Assembly (NCBI RefSeq): GCF_013297935.1
Contig: NZ_JAAFIX010000005.1
Span: 62,001 to 126,000 of the forward strand
Length of the DNA stretch: 64,000 nt
Origin: Rhodoferax sp.
Lineage (GTDB): Bacteria > Pseudomonadota > Gammaproteobacteria > Burkholderiales > Burkholderiaceae_C
Reading direction: 5' to 3'
Made by a program: the position numbers and the translations under genes. Every line of letters starts with the position of its first letter. Position 1 is the first letter of the stretch. Below the pieces are notes generated by a model. It worked only from the letters and a program-made list of their open reading frames with translations, did no database searches and had not been told where the DNA came from. Shown here one piece after another: positions 52,106 to 61,071 of the stretch.

Positions 52106-52987
52106 ATGAAACGCATTCTTTTGTTTGTTTTGACCAACGTGCTGGTGGTTGCCGTGCTCGGCATCGTGGCCAGCGTGCTGGGCGTGAACAAGTTTTTGAC
52201 ATCCAATGGACTGAACCTGGGCGCCCTGCTCGGCTTCGCCCTGATCATGGGTTTTGGCGGCGCCATCATCTCCTTGTTGATCAGCAAGCCTATGGCCAAG
52301 TGGACCTCGGGCGTGCAGATCATCGAGCAGCCCCGCAACGCGGATGAGGCCTGGATTGTGGACACCGTTCGCAAATTCGCCGACAAGGCAGGCATCGGCA
52401 TGCCCGAAGTCGGTATTTTTGAAGGCGAGCCCAACGCGTTTGCCACCGGTGCGTTCAAAAACAGCGCATTGGTGGCGGTGTCGACCGGCCTGCTGCGCGG
52501 CATGACGCGTGAAGAAATCGAGGCCGTTATCGGTCACGAAGTGGCCCACATTGCCAACGGCGACATGGTCACCATGACCCTGATTCAGGGCGTGATGAAC
52601 ACCTTTGTGGTGTTCATCAGCCGCGTGGTCGGCTATGCGGTGGACAGCTTTCTGCGCAAGGGCGACGACCGCGAAAGCAGCGGCCCCGGCATTGGCTACT
52701 ACGTGACCACCATCGTGCTCGACATCGTGCTCGGCTTTGCCGCTGCCATGGTGGTGGCCTGGTTCAGCCGCCAGCGGGAATTCCGTGCTGACGCTGGCGC
52801 CGCTGAGCTGATGGGCCGCAAGCAACCCATGATGAACGCCTTGGCCCGTTTGGGCGGCATGACGCCGGGCGAGTTGCCCAAGAGCGTGGCGGCTATGGGG
52901 ATTGCCGGCGGCATCGGCCAGCTGTTTTCGACCCACCCGCCCATTGAAGAGCGCATTGCCGCCCTGCAAGCCCGCAACAGCCAGTAA
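52106..52987 (+). CDS. htpX: Membrane protease HtpX
   Basis: The 293-residue M48 metallopeptidase has two N-terminal helices ([20 protein letters not shown] and [20 protein letters not shown]) and the zinc motif HEVAH (H144-H148) in [17 protein letters not shown]. The third ligand lies in [14 protein letters not shown]. Two further hydrophobic segments follow the motif. HtpX degrades misfolded inner-membrane proteins. A strong terminator follows. Confidence 0.95.
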   Translation: MKRILLFVLTNVLVVAVLGIVASVLGVNKFLTSNGLNLGALLGFALIMGFGGAIISLLISKPMAKWTSGVQIIEQPRNADEAWIVDTVRKFADKAGIGMPEVGIFEGEPNAFATGAFKNSALVAVSTGLLRGMTREEIEAVIGHEVAHIANGDMVTMTLIQGVMNTFVVFISRVVGYAVDSFLRKGDDRESSGPGIGYYVTTIVLDIVLGFAAAMVVAWFSRQREFRADAGAAELMGRKQPMMNALARLGGMTPGELPKSVAAMGIAGGIGQLFSTHPPIEERIAALQARNSQ

Positions 52988-53022
52988 AACGGCTAGCGCG
53001 TGATTGCGCTGCTCCCTCTCAA

Positions 53023-53056
53023 AAAGCCCCTTGCCGCAGACGCGCCAAGGGGCTTT
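53023..53056 (+). terminator. Rho-independent terminator after htpX
   Basis: AAAGCCCCTTG and CAAGGGGCTTT form an 11-bp stem with a 12-nt loop, followed by GGTTTTGG. It lies 36 bp after the htpX stop. Confidence 0.8.
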
Positions 53057-53103
53057 GGTTTTGGGGCGTGCTACAAACGCCTTTTACCTTTCAGTGTTGC
53101 ACC

Positions 53104-53733
53104 ATGGAACTCTCTACCTGGCTCGCCTTTTTTGCTGCTTCCTGGGCTATCAGCATTTCTCCCGGGGCGGGCGCAGTAGCCGCGATGAGCGCCGGGCTCA
53201 ACCATGGTTTCCAGCGCGGCTACATCACTACGCTGGGCCTGGTGCTGGGCATATGGACGCAGATTGTTGTGGTGGGCGTGGGTCTGGGCGCGGTGGTGGC
53301 TGCCAGTGGCACGGCGTTTTTGGTCATCAAGTGGGCAGGGGTGGCCTATCTGGTGTGGCTGGGCATCCAGCAGTGGCGCGCACCCGCAGTGCCTTTGGCG
53401 ACCCGGGCGGAAGACACTCCCGCAGTCACCGCGCGCACCATGATTTTCCGCGCGTGGGTCATCAACGCGCTCAACCCCAAGGGCACCGTGTTTTTGCTGG
53501 CCGTGGTGCCGCAGTTTTTGAACCTGGCGCAGCCGCTTGCGCCCCAGTACCTGGTGATTGCCGCCACGCTCGCCTTTACCGACTTGGTGGTCATGGCCGG
53601 CTACACCGCATTGGCCGCACGGGTGCTGCGTGCGCTCAAATCCGAGTCTCACCTCAAGGCCATGAACCGCGTGTTCGGCGGTCTGTTTGTGGCCGCAGGT
53701 ACCTTGCTCGCGTTGTTCAAACGAACCGCTTAA
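53104..53733 (+). CDS. LysE/RhtB-family amino acid exporter
   Basis: From ATG 53104 there are 209 residues with about six membrane helices. WAISISPGAGAVAAMSAGLN and HGFQRGYITTLGLVLGIWTQ are the conserved LysE/RhtB N-terminal motif, and FRAWVINALNPKGTVFLLAV is the second. Members export homoserine, threonine, leucine or other amino acids. The next gene starts 3 bp after its stop. Confidence 0.9.
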   Translation: MELSTWLAFFAASWAISISPGAGAVAAMSAGLNHGFQRGYITTLGLVLGIWTQIVVVGVGLGAVVAASGTAFLVIKWAGVAYLVWLGIQQWRAPAVPLATRAEDTPAVTARTMIFRAWVINALNPKGTVFLLAVVPQFLNLAQPLAPQYLVIAATLAFTDLVVMAGYTALAARVLRALKSESHLKAMNRVFGGLFVAAGTLLALFKRTA

Positions 53734-53736
53734 GCC

Positions 53737-54414
53737 GTGTCGATAGCCCACATAGCCGCCCGGAGTCGCGACGTCCTGCGTTTGCATGGCTGGTTGCTGA
53801 TGGCATGGGCTGCCGCCGTCGGGTTGGCAAGCTCAGCGGTCTTGCTCCATGGCGTGGGCGTGCACTCCTTGGCGGTGCGCTATGCGGTCGGCGCAGGCGC
53901 GATTTACTTTCTTGGCTTTGTGGCGGGGGGCTGGGTATATGCCCGCTGGTGGAACCGGTCTCAGGAGGCGGCTCGCGCAGAACTGCAACATGCGGATGCT
54001 GCCGACTTTCTGGCCTATGCCCAGCAGGAAGAACGCATCCGCAAGCGTTTCCAGTGGGGCGATGGCGTGGATTTAGGCGGCGGCTGGAGTGGGGATGACC
54101 CGTTCAGCGCCATTCTGGCGGTGTTGGTGTTGGTGATGTTGGCCGCATTGGCTTTGCTGGCGCTGGGGCACTTCCCGCTGCTGGCCACCGAGGCGCTAGC
54201 GGGTTTCTTGGCGGAGGTGGTGCTGGAGTTCGTGATCGGCGCTGTCATTGCCCGCCAAGTCATGAAGCCGCGCAGCCTGGACGACTATTGGGTCGTGATG
54301 ATGCGCAAAACATGGCTTGCGGGCTTAGCTTTTGTGATGGTAGCCGGCTTTACAGGCTGGCTTTTGCAGACGCTACATCCCGACGCGCTGACCTTCTTCC
54401 AGGTGCTTCACTAG
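53737..54414 (+). CDS. Hypothetical membrane protein, 225 residues
   Basis: I do not recognise the family. The protein starts with GTG and has about five hydrophobic segments (for example GWLLMAWAAAVGLASSAVLL, ILAVLVLVMLAALALLALGH and LAGLAFVMVAGFTGWLL). A cytoplasmic part (WWNRSQEAARAELQHADAAD) and a glycine-rich stretch DGVDLGGGWSGDDP lie between them. It lies 3 bp after the LysE-type exporter and its 3' end overlaps the convergent FAD gene by 4 bp. Confidence 0.7.
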   Translation: MSIAHIAARSRDVLRLHGWLLMAWAAAVGLASSAVLLHGVGVHSLAVRYAVGAGAIYFLGFVAGGWVYARWWNRSQEAARAELQHADAADFLAYAQQEERIRKRFQWGDGVDLGGGWSGDDPFSAILAVLVLVMLAALALLALGHFPLLATEALAGFLAEVVLEFVIGAVIARQVMKPRSLDDYWVVMMRKTWLAGLAFVMVAGFTGWLLQTLHPDALTFFQVLH

Positions 54415-56216
54415 CGCGGCTTGAGCATGTCCAGCGCCAGAGCCTCTGCCACTTTGATGCCGTCCACCCCCGCCGACAAAATACCGCCGGCATAGGAGGC
54501 ACCTTCGCCTGCGGGGTAGAGGCCGCGCACATTGGTGCACTGCAGGTCCTCGCCACGCGGGATTTTGATGGGGCTGGAGGTGCGCGTTTCCACCCCGGTG
54601 AGCACGGCGTCTGCCATGTCAAAGCCTTTGATCTTGCGGCCGAACACCGGCAGGGCTTCGCGCATGGCGTCAATCGCGTAGGCGGGCAGGGCAGGGGCCA
54701 GGTCACCCAGCTTCACACCGGGTTTGTACGACGGAGTAACGCTGCCGAAGTCGGTGGACGGTTTGGCCGCAATAAAGTCGCCCACCAACTGGCCGGGCGC
54801 CTCGTAGGTGCTGCCGCCCAAGGTGTAGGCGCCGCTCTCCAGCTGGCGCTGCAGGGCGATGCCCGACATCGGGTGGGCAGCCTTCGGGTCTTGGGCCTTC
54901 ATGGCGGCAGCCTCGGCGGCATAGCGCTTGCCTTTCTCTTCGCCGAAGGCGTGTACAAAAGCGGCTTCGTCGTCCGGGTAATCAGGCGGGTCAATGCCGA
55001 CCACCATGCCGGCGTTGGCATTGCGCTCGGCGCGCGAATACTGGCTCATGCCGTTGGTGACCACCCGGCCCGGCTCGCTGGTGGCGGCCACCACCGTGCC
55101 GCCCGGGCACATGCAAAAGCTGTACACCGCGCGTCCGTTGGCGGCGTGGTGCACCAGTTTGTAGTCGGCCGCACCCAACAGCGGGTGGCCGGCGTGGCGA
55201 CCCCAGCGAGCGCGGTCGATCACGCTTTGCGGGTGCTCGATGCGAAAGCCCACCGAGAAGGGCTTGGCGTGCATGGCCACGCCCCGCTCATAGAGCATGG
55301 CAAAGGTGTCGCGCGCGCTGTGGCCCAGCGCCATGACCACGTGACTGGCGGGCAGCTCGTACACGGTGCCGTTTTGAAGATTTTCGACCTCTAGCCCTCG
55401 TACTGATTGCGCGGGTAGCTCCTGATTTAATAGCAAATTATTGACCCGCTGCTCAAAACGGATCTCGCCACCCAGCGCAATGATTTGCTCGCGAATGCCT
55501 TCCACCACCTTCACCAGCTTGAAGGTGCCGATGTGGGGGTGCGCCTCGTACAAAATTTCTGACGGGGCGCCGTGCTCCACAAACTCGTGCATGACCTTGC
55601 GGCCCAGAAAGCGCGGGTCTTTGATCTGGCTGTAGAGCTTGCCGTCTGAAAACGTGCCGGCGCCGCCTTCGCCGAACTGCACATTGCTCTCGGGCTTGAG
55701 CGTCTTTTTGCGCCACAGGCCCCAAGTGTCTTTGGTGCGCTGGCGCACTGTGGTTCCGCGCTCCAGCACGATGGGCTTCAACCCCATTTGCGCCAGCACC
55801 AGCGCGGCAAACATGCCGCAGGGCCCGAAGCCCACCACCACCGGGCGCGCCCCTAGGTCCGCCGGGGCCTGGGCCACGGGGTGGTAGGCCATGTCGGGGG
55901 TAGCGCTGATGTGCGGGTGGGCGGCGTGCTGCACCAAGAGGCGGCTCTCCAGCAGCGGATCGGTCAGCGTGATGTCTACGATGTACACCGCGAGCAAGTC
56001 CACCTTACGGGCATCAAAACTGCGTTTGAACACGTGCAGCGTGGCAATGGCCGCCATGTCGATGCCCAAGGCCTGCGCGCACAGGCGCTGCAGGGCGTCG
56101 ACGGGGTGGGCGACCGGCGCGCGGTCGGCGTCGGTTTCCGAGGGTGCGTCGGCGGCGCGGCGCGCCTCCACGGGCAGGGCGGAGAGGGGGAGTTTGAGTT
56201 CGGTGATGCGGATCAT
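54411..56216 (-). CDS. FAD-dependent NAD(FAD)-utilising dehydrogenase, with a repeat-derived segment
   Basis: The start at 56216 (MIRITELKLPLSALP) gives 601 residues. An N-terminal region (LHVFKRSFDARKVDLLAVYI) precedes the dinucleotide motif VVVGFGPCGMFAALVLAQMG. Then come VQFGEGGAGTFSDGKLYSQI, SFCMCPGGTVVAATSEPGRV and GLYPAGEGASYAGGILSAGV. These are the marks of the conserved uncharacterised FAD protein family of COG2509 type. The reaction is unknown. A 47-bp repeat at 55388-55434 codes for about residues 261-277 (LLLNQELPAQSVRGLE). Confidence 0.88.
   Translation of the reverse strand: MIRITELKLPLSALPVEARRAADAPSETDADRAPVAHPVDALQRLCAQALGIDMAAIATLHVFKRSFDARKVDLLAVYIVDITLTDPLLESRLLVQHAAHPHISATPDMAYHPVAQAPADLGARPVVVGFGPCGMFAALVLAQMGLKPIVLERGTTVRQRTKDTWGLWRKKTLKPESNVQFGEGGAGTFSDGKLYSQIKDPRFLGRKVMHEFVEHGAPSEILYEAHPHIGTFKLVKVVEGIREQIIALGGEIRFEQRVNNLLLNQELPAQSVRGLEVENLQNGTVYELPASHVVMALGHSARDTFAMLYERGVAMHAKPFSVGFRIEHPQSVIDRARWGRHAGHPLLGAADYKLVHHAANGRAVYSFCMCPGGTVVAATSEPGRVVTNGMSQYSRAERNANAGMVVGIDPPDYPDDEAAFVHAFGEEKGKRYAAEAAAMKAQDPKAAHPMSGIALQRQLESGAYTLGGSTYEAPGQLVGDFIAAKPSTDFGSVTPSYKPGVKLGDLAPALPAYAIDAMREALPVFGRKIKGFDMADAVLTGVETRTSSPIKIPRGEDLQCTNVRGLYPAGEGASYAGGILSAGVDGIKVAEALALDMLKPR
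55388..55434 (-). repeat. 47-bp dispersed repeat, copy 7, inside the FAD dehydrogenase gene
   Basis: On the minus strand, which is also the coding strand, it reads GCTAT-TAAATC-AGGAGCT-ACCC-GCGC-N10-AGGGCTAGAGG, equal in length and anchor blocks to copy 4. It is translated in frame as part of the protein. Confidence 0.75.
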
Positions 56217-56265
56217 GGCAAGGCTCGTGGTTATCAAGCAAGGCCATGATTTTACGCGGACCGGG

Positions 56266-57210
56266 TCAATGCAGGTCTGCGCGGCGGGTGGCCGAGGGGC
56301 TGTAGCCGAACAGCTTGCGGTAATCGCTGGCGAACTGGCTGAAGTGCCAGAAATTCCAGTCCACCGCGACATCGCGCACCGACGCCTGCGGGTTGCGGCG
56401 CAAATCGCGCCGGGCGCCATTGAGCCTCAGGATGCGCAGGGTCTGCACCGGTGTCATGCCCAGCACGTCTTCAAAACAGTATTGCAGGGTGCGCCGGCTC
56501 ACGTGGAGCTGTCCGCACAGGTCGGGCACGGTCACACTTTGGTCGTGGTGGGCGAGCAGGTAGTCCCGCGCTGCGGCCACGACGCGTTGGCGGCGGCTGA
56601 AGCTCTCGCGCACCCCGGCATCCACCTCGCTGGTGTCCAGCAAAGGCAGAAGGGCTTCGAGTGCCAGGGTGCGGGCCTGGTTTGGGTCCAGCGCTGCGGC
56701 TTCGGGCTGGAGCAATGCACTCAAGGTGTGCAAGCACTGCTTCAGTGCGGCTGGCGAGGGCTGCAATATCTCGGCGGCTTGCAGGCGCTCCCAGTCCATG
56801 TCAAAGCCCAGGGCGCAGGCGGCGCTGTGCAGGGTGTCATGCCGCACCACCATGCCGAAGATGGTGTAGTCCGCCGGGGTGACCAGCTCGAACTCCCGGT
56901 GCCCCGGGCGCGCCAGCACGCTGTGGCCGCTTGCGGTGCGCCCGTTGATGCGGGTCACGTCTGCGGAGAAGGGCATGCCGAACCACATCGCGTCCGGCCA
57001 CACACAGCAGGACTGTCGCATGCCCTGGCTGGTGCTCTCCCGGAACACTTGCATGCCCGGAAGTTGGATTTCTTCCAGCAAGCCATGAAAGCTGCCGCAG
57101 GTCGTCTGGTCGTAGCACTGCTCCCAGTTGGTGAGGTTGGCGGCGTGCTCGTCTGCATCGCGAGCTTCAACAACGCGCAGGCCGTTGGTGGGGTTCAAAG
57201 TGGGGTTCAT
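56266..57210 (-). CDS. AraC-family regulator of the ethanolamine genes (EutR-like)
   Basis: The start at 57210 gives 314 residues. The C-terminal AraC domain is clear: SVTVPDLCGQLHVSRRTLQY, then CFEDVLGMTPVQTLRILRLN and DVAVDWNFWHFSQFASDYRK with LFGYSPSATRR. The N-terminal part (CGSFHGLLEEIQLPGMQVFR) is the EutR/FeaR-type sensory region. It is divergent from the ethanolamine permease with a 164-bp shared promoter region, so it most likely activates eat-eutBC in response to ethanolamine. Confidence 0.88.
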   Translation of the reverse strand: MNPTLNPTNGLRVVEARDADEHAANLTNWEQCYDQTTCGSFHGLLEEIQLPGMQVFRESTSQGMRQSCCVWPDAMWFGMPFSADVTRINGRTASGHSVLARPGHREFELVTPADYTIFGMVVRHDTLHSAACALGFDMDWERLQAAEILQPSPAALKQCLHTLSALLQPEAAALDPNQARTLALEALLPLLDTSEVDAGVRESFSRRQRVVAAARDYLLAHHDQSVTVPDLCGQLHVSRRTLQYCFEDVLGMTPVQTLRILRLNGARRDLRRNPQASVRDVAVDWNFWHFSQFASDYRKLFGYSPSATRRADLH

Positions 57211-57374
57211 GAGGGGCGCTCCCGTTATGCAGTCCGGGATTGCACCGTCGGGGTGCACGCCGCAAGTCTGCCGATTTTTGATACCAGCTTACGGCGGGAC
57301 TGCCTACAGTCACTGCTAGCAAACCCTATGCCGTGTTGCATGGGGCCATGGCTCAACCTTGTTGGAGAACCCAC

Positions 57375-58772
57375 ATGTCATCTGCGCAAGCTTCCTCGGG
57401 CGTGCACACGCTCAAACCGGTGCTCAGCACCCTGCAACTCTGGGGCATTGCCGTGGGGTTGGTGATCTCCGGTGAATATTTCGGCTGGAGTTTCGGCTGG
57501 GCCTCGGCCGGTACGCTGGGCTTTACGGTCACGGCGCTGTTCATTGCCGCCATGTACACCACGTTTATCTTCAGCTTTACCGAGCTGACCACGGCCATTC
57601 CCCATGCCGGCGGGCCTTTTGCCTACAGCAAACGGGCCTTCGGCCCCACCGGCGGCTATTTGGCGGGTGCGGCCACGCTGGTGGAGTTTGTGTTCGCGCC
57701 ACCCGCCATCGCATTGGCGATCGGGGCCTACCTGAACGTGCAGTTCCCATCGCTGGACCCCAAGCTGGCGGCGCTGGGCGCCTACCTGGTGTTCATGACG
57801 CTCAATATCGTCGGGGTGCAGATTGCTGCGACCTTTGAGTTGGTAATTACCGTCATCGCGATCTTTGAGTTGCTGGTGTTCATGGGCGTGGTCTCCCCCG
57901 GTTTCTCTATGGCCAACTTCACCAAAGGCGGCTGGGCGGGCAGCGATGATTTCAGCTGGGCGGCGATTCCTGGCATGTTTGCCGCCATCCCGTTTGCGAT
58001 CTGGTTTTTTCTGGCAATTGAAGGCGTGGCCATGGCCGCTGAAGAAGCCAAAGACCCCAAGCGCTCCATTCCGATTGCCTACATCACCGGCATTCTGACG
58101 CTGGTGTTCCTGGCCGTCGGCGTGATGGTGTTTGCCGGTGGTGCCGGCGACTGGACCAAGCTGGCCAACATCAACGACCCGCTCCCCCAAGCCATGAAGC
58201 TCATCGTGGGTGAAAACAGCGGTTGGTTGCACATGCTGGTGTGGCTGGGCTTGTTTGGTCTGGTGGCATCGTTCCACGGCATCATCTTGGGTTACTCCCG
58301 CCAGATCTTTGCCCTGGCCCGCGAGGCCTATCTGCCGGCGTATTTTGCCAAGGTGCATCCGCGCTTCAAGACACCGCACCGTGCCATTCTGGCCGGTGGC
58401 GTGGTCGGTATTGCGGCCATCTATAGCGACTCCTTCATCACCATCGGCGGCCAGTCCCTGACCGCGAACATCGTCACCATGTCGGTGTTCGGCGCCATCC
58501 TGATGTACATCTTGAGCATGCTCAGCGTGTTCAAGTTGCGCCGCTCCGAGCCCGCAATGGTGCGCCCTTTCCGTGCGCCGCTGTACCCGTTCTTCCCGGC
58601 ATTCGCCTTATTCGGCGCGCTGGTGTGTATGGCCACCATGATCTATTACAACCCGCTCATCTTTGGTTTGTTTGTCGGCTTCCTGGCGCTGGGTTACGCC
58701 TACTTTAAGATGACCGGACAGCAGCGTGCAGACGCCATGCCCCAAGGCATGAGCGCCCCGATTGCCAAGTAA
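57375..58772 (+). CDS. eat: Ethanolamine permease (APC superfamily)
   Basis: This 465-residue transporter has about 12 helices. LWGIAVGLVISGEYFGWSFG is the first-helix motif of the Eat group, with ITVTALFIAAMYTTF-like FTVTALFIAAMYTTFIFSFT and TTAIPHAGGPFAYSKRAFGP following. AIEGVAMAAEEAKDPKRSIP is the loop signature. It imports ethanolamine for the ammonia-lyase encoded next. The ATG 57375 start has AGAAC rather than a strong ribosome binding site. Confidence 0.93.
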   Translation: MSSAQASSGVHTLKPVLSTLQLWGIAVGLVISGEYFGWSFGWASAGTLGFTVTALFIAAMYTTFIFSFTELTTAIPHAGGPFAYSKRAFGPTGGYLAGAATLVEFVFAPPAIALAIGAYLNVQFPSLDPKLAALGAYLVFMTLNIVGVQIAATFELVITVIAIFELLVFMGVVSPGFSMANFTKGGWAGSDDFSWAAIPGMFAAIPFAIWFFLAIEGVAMAAEEAKDPKRSIPIAYITGILTLVFLAVGVMVFAGGAGDWTKLANINDPLPQAMKLIVGENSGWLHMLVWLGLFGLVASFHGIILGYSRQIFALAREAYLPAYFAKVHPRFKTPHRAILAGGVVGIAAIYSDSFITIGGQSLTANIVTMSVFGAILMYILSMLSVFKLRRSEPAMVRPFRAPLYPFFPAFALFGALVCMATMIYYNPLIFGLFVGFLALGYAYFKMTGQQRADAMPQGMSAPIAK

Positions 58773-58814
58773 AAACGGCGCTTTTTCCAACTGTGATTTT
58801 TTTGATTCACTGAC

Positions 58815-60215
58815 GTGCCAAGCCACCCTTACCAGCACACAGTCGCCAGCCATGTCTATGGCTTTCGGGATCTCAAAGACCTGATGGCCAAAGCCACGCC
58901 CATGCGCTCGGGCGACTTGCTGGCCGGGGTGGCGGCGCACAGCGCGCAGGAGCGTGCTGCCGCCCAGATGGCCTTGGCAGCGCTGCCACTGCGCACCTTC
59001 TTGACCGAGGCCTTGGTGCCCTATGAGTCAGATGAAGTCACCCGACTGATTCTCGACACCCATAGTGCATCTGCCTTTGCAGCGGTGAGTCACCTCACGG
59101 TGGGGGACTTCCGCAATTGGCTGCTCAGTGACGCCGCTAACACCGAGGCGCTGACCGCCTTGGCACCCGGCATCACGCCGGAGATGGCGGCTGCCGTGAG
59201 CAAGCTCATGCGCAACCAGGACCTGATTCTGGTGGCCAAGAAGTGCCAGGTGGTGACGGCGTTCCGCAACACCATCGGCCTGCCCGGCCGCATGGCCACC
59301 CGCTTGCAGCCCAACCACCCCACGGACGACGTCACCGGCATCGCTGCGAGTTTGCTGGACGGCCTGCTCTACGGCAGTGGAGACGCGGTGATCGGCATCA
59401 ACCCCGCCACCGACAACGTGGCGCAAGTCATGAAGCTGGTGCACATGATGGCGGACGTGATTGCGCACTACGACATCCCGACCCAGAGCTGCGTGCTCAC
59501 CCATGTGACCAACACCATTCAGGCCATAGAGCGCGGTGCGCCGGTGGATCTGGTGTTCCAGTCCATAGGCGGCACCGAGGCCACCAACAGCAGCTTCGGC
59601 CTGAATTTGGCACTGTTGGCCGAGGCGCACAGTGCGGCGCTCTCGCTGAACCGTGGCACGGTGGGCGACAACGTGATGTATTTTGAAACCGGCCAGGGCA
59701 GCGCTTTGTCCGCTAATGCGCACCACGGCATGGACCAACAAACCTGCGAGGCTCGCGCTTATGCAGTGGCACGTGCCTTCAAGCCTTTGCTGGTAAACAC
59801 GGTGGTGGGCTTCATCGGCCCGGAGTATTTGTTTGACGGCAAGCAGATCATCCGCGCCGGGCTGGAAGACCACTTTTGTGCCAAGTTGCTGGGCCTGCCC
59901 ATGGGCTGCGATGTTTGCTACACCAACCACGCTGAGGCCGACCAGAACGACATGGATGTGCTGCTCACCCTGCTGGGTGCGGCGGGCTGCAACTTCGTGA
60001 TGGGCATCCCCGGCTCGGACGACATCATGCTGAACTACCAGACCACGTCGTTTCACGATGCCTTGTACGCCCGCAAGGTACTGGGCCTGCGGCCGGCACC
60101 CGAGTTCGAGGCTTGGTTGCAACGCATGAATATTTTTCAGGGGCAGGGCGCTGACCTGGTGTTGCCATCCGCGCTGCCCGCCGCGTTCGCGCAGGCTTTG
60201 TTGCCCTTGGCCTGA
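58815..60215 (+). CDS. eutB: Ethanolamine ammonia-lyase large subunit
   Basis: The 466-residue catalytic subunit uses adenosylcobalamin to split ethanolamine into acetaldehyde and ammonia. DLMAKATPMRSGDLLAGVAA, RLQPNHPTDDVTGIAASLLD, YFETGQGSALSANAHHG (active-site Glu in FETGQ) and DHFCAKLLGLPMGCDVCYTN match EutB throughout. I chose GTG 58815, since homology covers the whole protein from there. The stop is 8 bp before eutC. Confidence 0.95.
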   Translation: MPSHPYQHTVASHVYGFRDLKDLMAKATPMRSGDLLAGVAAHSAQERAAAQMALAALPLRTFLTEALVPYESDEVTRLILDTHSASAFAAVSHLTVGDFRNWLLSDAANTEALTALAPGITPEMAAAVSKLMRNQDLILVAKKCQVVTAFRNTIGLPGRMATRLQPNHPTDDVTGIAASLLDGLLYGSGDAVIGINPATDNVAQVMKLVHMMADVIAHYDIPTQSCVLTHVTNTIQAIERGAPVDLVFQSIGGTEATNSSFGLNLALLAEAHSAALSLNRGTVGDNVMYFETGQGSALSANAHHGMDQQTCEARAYAVARAFKPLLVNTVVGFIGPEYLFDGKQIIRAGLEDHFCAKLLGLPMGCDVCYTNHAEADQNDMDVLLTLLGAAGCNFVMGIPGSDDIMLNYQTTSFHDALYARKVLGLRPAPEFEAWLQRMNIFQGQGADLVLPSALPAAFAQALLPLA

Positions 60216-60223
60216 GGTGATGC

Positions 60224-61057
60224 ATGTCTGACCCACACTCTCCCGTCACCGCCAACCCTTGGGCGGCATTGCGCCAGTTCACCGATGCGCGCATTGCCTT
60301 GGGCCGCTCCGGCGTGAGCTTGCCCACCAACGCGCACCTTGCGTTCCAGCTCGCCCACGCGCAGGCGCGCGACGCCGTGCACCGCGGTTTAGACGGTCCT
60401 GCCTTGGCAGAGCAGCTCAGCGCTGCGTGGCCGGGCCTGCCCGGCGCTTTGTTTCAGCTGCACAGCGCTGCGGCCGACCGCAACCAGTATCTGCAACGCC
60501 CCGACTTGGGCCGCAGGCTTGACCTGGCGTCGCGCGAACTGCTGGCGCCCGCTAGCGCACCGCAACCCGGCGCATTAGACGACCGGGGTTTTGACGTGGC
60601 CTTCGTGCTGGCGGATGGTTTGTCGGCCTTGGCGATTGAGCAAAACGCGGCCCCCTTTCTTGCCGCGCTGCACCGGCGCATGGCGGGGGAGGGCTGGACG
60701 GTTGCGCCCCTGTGTGTGGTGCGCCAGGCCCGTGTCGCCGTTGGCGATGAGATCGGGCAGGCTCTGGGTGCGAAAGCGGTGGTGGTGTTGATCGGGGAGC
60801 GACCGGGCTTGAGCTCGCCCGACAGCATGGGCCTGTACCTGACCTGGATGCCCCGCGTGGGGCTCACGGACGCAAGCCGCAACTGCATTTCCAATGTGCG
60901 GCCCGCCGGACTGGTGGTGGACGAGGCCGCCTACAAGCTGCACTATTTGCTCACCCAATCCCGCCAGCGCCAGCTCTCCGGCGTGGACTTGAAAGACGAA
61001 ACCGCCACGGCCGCTACCACCTTAAACGCAGGCCACGGTAACTTCTTGCTGAAATAA
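60224..61057 (+). CDS. eutC: Ethanolamine ammonia-lyase small subunit
   Basis: The 277-residue subunit completes the cobalamin site. FTDARIALGRSGVSLPTNAH, FQLAHAQARDAVHRG, FVLADGLSALAIEQNAAPFL, LIGERPGLSSPDSMGLYLTW and RNCISNVRPAGLVVDEAAYK are EutC motifs. With eutB and eat it forms an operon. No shell-protein genes or aldehyde dehydrogenase are present, so acetaldehyde must be handled by enzymes from elsewhere. Confidence 0.95.
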   Translation: MSDPHSPVTANPWAALRQFTDARIALGRSGVSLPTNAHLAFQLAHAQARDAVHRGLDGPALAEQLSAAWPGLPGALFQLHSAAADRNQYLQRPDLGRRLDLASRELLAPASAPQPGALDDRGFDVAFVLADGLSALAIEQNAAPFLAALHRRMAGEGWTVAPLCVVRQARVAVGDEIGQALGAKAVVVLIGERPGLSSPDSMGLYLTWMPRVGLTDASRNCISNVRPAGLVVDEAAYKLHYLLTQSRQRQLSGVDLKDETATAATTLNAGHGNFLLK

Positions 61058-61071
61058 GCCGCGGCCTGGTG

